From positions 992,001 to 1,056,000 of the forward strand of contig AP024096.1 of assembly GCA_015099395.1 (NCBI GenBank): 64,000 nucleotides of DNA, written 5' to 3'. The notes beneath the pieces were generated by a model, which ran no database searches, had not been told where the DNA came from, and worked only from the letters and a program-made list of their open reading frames with translations. Below are positions 60,925 to 64,000 of the stretch, piece after piece. Position 1 is the first letter of the stretch; each line of letters opens with the position of its first letter. The stretch comes from Ktedonobacteria bacterium brp13 (lineage in GTDB: Bacteria > Chloroflexota > Ktedonobacteria > Ktedonobacterales > Ktedonobacteraceae). The position numbers and the translations under genes are program-made.

Positions 60925-61318
60925 AGCTGCCCATGGGGATAAAATAGACGGACGGACCTGAGCTATCCTGATGCTTACCCGTACAAGACAGTTGAGATTT
61001 CACCATATGAAATCTCAACTGTCTTGTCTTATGTCCGTATTACAATACAGTTATAATCTTATACCAGTCTTCTACGTTATGAAGGAATATATTGTCACAA
61101 TAAAATTTTATATAATCTTTATGTATTTTAATATGGACAAAGTATTTTGAATGTGTTACCATAAATAGTAAGTGATAGAGAGGTATGCATGCTGAATGTG
61201 CGATGAAGGTTTATACAGGAGATGAAGTGAGCACATCTGGAGCCGCTGATTACGACGTATGCAGGCGGTAGTGAGTAAACGCACTGCATAGCGAACCGGG
61301 CTCCTGCGCGATAGTAAA
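60925..61318. other. Intergenic region between convergent genes
   Basis: Apart from the long terminator at 60983-61027 this 394-base region is AT-rich with no gene or RNA recognised. Confidence 0.45.
60983..61027 (+). terminator. Strong terminator after sedolisin gene
   Basis: A 20-bp perfect stem (60983-61002 with 61008-61027), 5-nt loop CCATA, followed by CTTATG. It lies ~60 nt past the stop and can act on both strands. Confidence 0.9.
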
Positions 61319-61816
61319 CTACGACTCGTGTTGTTTATGTCTGGGCAATTGCATCAAGATATAGCCGGTCTCCAGAATCGACGAGATCTCAATACCAAAT
61401 GAACGTGTTTTTAGCCGTGTCCTTGAGAGAACGTTGCGAACCGGGCGCATCTCCTGGTCCCATACACCAGCCTCTTGTGCCTCCTGTAAGCGTTTGCGAC
61501 TGCGTGCGACAGCAACATCGGAGACCCGTCCACTGTTAAAGCTGGCAAGTAACACTTCATAAGGGCAGTAGTAAGGATACGCCTCTAAGAGAGGGAGTAA
61601 AACGCAGATCTCGCTTGTAGTGAATTGCTGCTCCATCAGCATCATTGGTCTGTCGTCTTTGCAGGTAAGGTGCGAGAGTGTGCCGAGCGTTGTGTTCAGT
61701 GCCAGGGTATGCCCGGATGGTAACAGGCCTTGCAATGAGAAGTGTAAGACCTCTTCACTATTTTCTTGCAAGTAGCTAACAGGTGTTTTCACCTTGCGCA
61801 GGGAAACTTTTTGCAT
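61319..61816 (-). CDS. OmpR/PhoB-type winged-helix DNA-binding protein, no receiver
   Basis: Start at ATG 61816 behind AAGGAG, giving 165 residues. Residues ~65-160 fit an OmpR-type winged helix: 'FTTSEICVLLPLLEAYPYYC', 'YEVLLASFNSGRVSDVAVAR', 'SRKRLQEAQEA', then 'TRLKTRSFGIEISSILETGY' with the final 'GYILM' wing strand. The N-terminal 60 residues are a short beta-rich region without the receiver-domain Asp. It may be a stand-alone regulator acting downstream of the response regulator encoded nearby (63669). Target unknown. Confidence 0.65.
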   Translation of the reverse strand: MQKVSLRKVKTPVSYLQENSEEVLHFSLQGLLPSGHTLALNTTLGTLSHLTCKDDRPMMLMEQQFTTSEICVLLPLLEAYPYYCPYEVLLASFNSGRVSDVAVARSRKRLQEAQEAGVWDQEMRPVRNVLSRTRLKTRSFGIEISSILETGYILMQLPRHKQHES

Positions 61817-62399
61817 CGTGTTTCTCCTTGTCTGGCTTGCGTAGCATGCTGTATACGCTACTCTATCGATGTTGTGCGTGTAATATGGATGATGGACGGT
61901 GCTGTAAGCTATGAGTTTACCCCCTCTTGTAGGGCTTTGTATCACATCGCCCTTAAACGCATCCATATATCCAGGCATTCGTGTTGCTGAACATTGTTAT
62001 GTGTCTACTTCGGCATTTTGCGTTCTGTCTTCCTTCCTTCTCTTCTGCCCTTCTCCCTCCTTTTGCTAAATACAACTCAAAAAAGTGAACGTTGCGTAAC
62101 TGCATTTTCTCCTAATAGGTCGAAAGATAGAGGGTAAGAAAGTATAAATAGGGTATACCAATGAGACCATATACTATATAATATACAATACACGGAATAT
62201 GCGCAAAAATCAATCCTTTCAAGAAGATCACGATATGCATGGTGCGAGCGGATTGGGAGAATAGAGATACATAAATTAATTTTAAACCTCTAAATGACAT
62301 TTGTCAGATAACTTCAGGGTCTTTTTATTGGATCTGGCATAGATTTGTCATAACCTTGTCACAACATTGCACAGAGAGTGCAGGGATATGCGTTCTCTT
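61817..62399. other. AT-rich intergenic region
   Basis: About 580 bases upstream of the winged-helix gene and downstream of the GT2 gene. Weak frames on both strands lack ribosome binding sites. No RNA, repeat or strong hairpin seen. Confidence 0.45.
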
Positions 62400-63314
62400 T
62401 TATTTGGTGGTCTCTACTCGCTGCCAGATCTCTTGATGGGAGCGATGTTTGATATGGACTTCAAGCCAGACACAGAGCCAGAGATGGATGCGTGCCGCAA
62501 GGAGACAATAGGTCCACCATTGTTCTTGACGTGATCTGGCATAACTGAGTGCTGAGCCAAGACCATTGATAGCCTCTCTCTTAAAAGAGCGCATGTGTTC
62601 TGGAGGGCGTACATAGCTTTGATGTGAGGTCTGCAGGGGTATGGGGTTAGCTGCGGCTCCTGTGCTACTGCGTACTTTTTGGAGCAGCCAGTCGTGGTAG
62701 GTGGTGGGATAGCGGACTGCGACAAGCGCCTCGGGTGCATATGCAATGGTATATCCCTGTTGCCAGACAAGCTGTGAGATGTAGGTATCATCGGCCAGGA
62801 TCTCAGCAGGTAGCGGTGCCAGCAATACGCTCCTCACCGCATAGAGGTAGCCTGAACAGTCCATGTAGCGATGACGTTGTCCATTGCTCATACGTAGATA
62901 GTGAGCGCCTGCGTCGGTGAGCAGATGCGACCAGTAACCGAGCATTGCTGAGCGTGAACTGGCAGAGATCGGGCGACCCGTTACCGCTCCACAGTGAGGG
63001 TCTTCAAATGGCTTGAGAAGTGCACTGATAGCCTCTTCCTGTACCACTACATCGCCATCAGAAAAGATGCAGATGCGTCCCTGAGCTTTAGCAAGTGCGA
63101 TATTAAGTGCCGCCGGTTTGCCCTCGCCCTTATCCGTGAGGTGTTGGACCTGTGGGTAGCATTCGGTAAAGATGCGAATGACGCGGTTTGTCTCCTGGTC
63201 TGGGCAGACAACCAGGATCTCAAATTCTTCAGGCCATGGTTGCTCGATGAGTGCCTTTATAGCGGTACCGATGGTGCGTGGCTCTTGATATGCCGTAAGA
63301 ATGCAACTGATCAT
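62400..63314 (-). CDS. Glycosyltransferase family 2
   Basis: Start at ATG 63314, six nt after GGGGGAG, 304 residues; codons at 63320 and 63329 are alternatives. GT-A motifs: 'ISCILTAYQEPRTIGTAIKA', 'FEILVVCPDQETNRVI', 'GEGKPAALNIAL', 'CIFSDGDVVVQ' (DxD-type) and 'ILADDTYISQLVWQQG' (ED-type acceptor site) then a Tyr/Trp-rich end. One weak C-terminal hydrophobic stretch (~275-292) may anchor it. It resembles chitooligosaccharide/cellulose-type synthases without the multi-span membrane part. No clear operon partner. Confidence 0.88.
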   Translation of the reverse strand: MISCILTAYQEPRTIGTAIKALIEQPWPEEFEILVVCPDQETNRVIRIFTECYPQVQHLTDKGEGKPAALNIALAKAQGRICIFSDGDVVVQEEAISALLKPFEDPHCGAVTGRPISASSRSAMLGYWSHLLTDAGAHYLRMSNGQRHRYMDCSGYLYAVRSVLLAPLPAEILADDTYISQLVWQQGYTIAYAPEALVAVRYPTTYHDWLLQKVRSSTGAAANPIPLQTSHQSYVRPPEHMRSFKREAINGLGSALSYARSRQEQWWTYCLLAARIHLWLCVWLEVHIKHRSHQEIWQRVETTK

Positions 63315-63668
63315 GACCATCTCCCCCAATGTCTGACGATTGCTTTTCGTTACCTATATTATTTTAACGTATATAGTTGTGTATTTTGACAAATCATACT
63401 GTTCGCGATTAACTGTACTGAAGATACTTGAGTCGGTCAAGTAAATAGGACTTCCTTCCAGCTTCCACCGCTTCGATATATATTGTTCATGCTAAAGCAC
63501 AAATTCTCTATGTGAGAGTAACCAATTTGCCTGCTCAAGGTAAATGTGTTACTATGTTCTCTATGGTATTATCTCCTTATGCTTTAGCCACAGCCGAACA
63601 CATTGGGGATTATATTTACTGACTCTGGCTAACGTAAAGTATTTACATTGAAGGAGGAGGTCTTCATT
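63315..63668. other. Divergent promoter region, GT2 / response regulator
   Basis: About 350 AT-rich bases between divergent genes; no ORF or RNA recognised. Promoters for both genes are expected here. Confidence 0.4.
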
Positions 63669-64000
63669 ATGAACATTGGTGTTCTTGATGATAATCCTGC
63701 AATTCTTTCCTTTCTCGCGAACTCGCTCAGATTAGATGGACATACAGTCTCGCTCCATATGACTGGTCCTTCGATGTTGGAGGCAATGCTGCCTGCAATG
63801 AGCTCTACCTATGTTGCCTTGCCATACGATCTTGTAATTCTAGATCTGTTGCTACCCGATCCTCTTTCGGGGATTGATGTCTTACGCGAGTTACGTAAGC
63901 ACTTTCAATCCTGGCAATTACCAGTGATTGTAATTACAGCAGTTAGTGGACCGACACTCGAACAATACCGTCGTATCTTGCCCGATGATGTTCAGCTTTT
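63669..64000 (+). CDS. Response regulator, receiver domain, 3'-truncated by window edge
   Basis: ATG 63669 follows AAGGAGGAGG. The 110 visible residues are a CheY-like receiver: acidic pocket 'VLDDNPAIL' (Asp7/Asp8), phospho-acceptor Asp in 'LVILDLLLPDPLSGIDVLREL', and switch Thr in 'PVIVITAVSG'. The reading frame stays open to the window end, so an output domain may follow. No histidine kinase is visible. It is divergent from the GT2 gene. Confidence 0.9.
   Translation, partial: MNIGVLDDNPAILSFLANSLRLDGHTVSLHMTGPSMLEAMLPAMSSTYVALPYDLVILDLLLPDPLSGIDVLRELRKHFQSWQLPVIVITAVSGPTLEQYRRILPDDVQL

Noticed and set aside
1..64000. tRNA/rRNA genes, CRISPR arrays, insertion sequences and prophage
   Set aside because: Read for typical signatures in intergenic regions; none recognised. 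A tRNAscan-SE, Infernal and ISfinder run would settle this.

Overview
The window looks like a chromosomal segment of a spore-forming, monoderm Chloroflexota, most likely class Ktedonobacteria. This is inferred from gene content, not from a marker gene: a mid-range G+C content, many GTG/TTG starts behind strong GGAGG ribosome binding sites, twin-arginine and lipobox exported proteins, an F420-dependent glucose-6-phosphate dehydrogenase, an acid sedolisin, several MMPL/RND exporters and large accessory signalling proteins. I found no tRNA, rRNA, CRISPR array or recognisable insertion sequence.

Layout. 1-3.2 kb: end of a thiamine-salvage operon (NCS1 permease, thiD, thiM, thiE). 3.5-6.6 kb: ECF sigma factor with a small downstream partner, then a FemAB-type peptidoglycan enzyme. 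6.8-8.0 kb: secreted Rpf/lysozyme-like protein on the minus strand and the relic of a D-Ala-D-Ala carboxypeptidase. 8.2-11.8 kb: sugar ABC importer (binding protein, two permeases). 11.9-14.5 kb: divergent APH-like kinase and acyl-CoA dehydrogenase, the latter preceded by a coupled 17-codon leader ORF. 14.6-16.3 kb: metallophosphatase with an aldo/keto-reductase-like N-terminus and a membrane protein. 16.7-19.6 kb: peptide exporter (membrane-fusion stub plus C39-peptidase ABC transporter). 19.7-23.9 kb: TetR and an RND pump. 24.2-29 kb: amidase, small proteins, MMPL transporter. 29-32.1 kb: fgd, SIS-domain sugar isomerase, GrpB protein. 32.4-33.7 kb: a double-glycine-leader, Gly/Phe/Arg/Trp/Cys-rich precursor peptide with an upstream operator-like repeat and neighbouring small ORFs. 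34.3-43.3 kb: FAD oxidoreductase, a candidate structured RNA, then a surface-glycosylation block (processive GT2, DUF4388-GT39 fusion, Dpm1-like synthase, GH-like secreted protein). 43.4-47.7 kb: NatAB-type exporter, peptidase E, uridine-kinase-like enzyme. 48-54.5 kb: membrane protein and amidohydrolase, pseudokinase-TPR protein and HAMP-like membrane sensor. 55.3-64 kb: GH3 lipoprotein, Sfp-type phosphopantetheinyl transferase, a LuxI-like synthase, sedolisin, OmpR-type DNA-binding protein, GT2, and the start of a response regulator.

How the parts may work together. The best candidate for an undescribed system is the glycine-rich precursor at 32.4 kb. Its leader has the consensus cut by C39 peptidases, and an otherwise substrate-less C39 exporter is encoded 13 kb away. 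A second candidate is the LuxI-like synthase divergent from a phosphopantetheinyl transferase, which suggests acyl-signal chemistry in a phylum where it is poorly described. A 70-bp imperfect-palindrome repeat occurs five times, several copies directly touching stop codons. The APH-kinase/ACAD pair mirrors the two domains fused in animal ACAD10/11.
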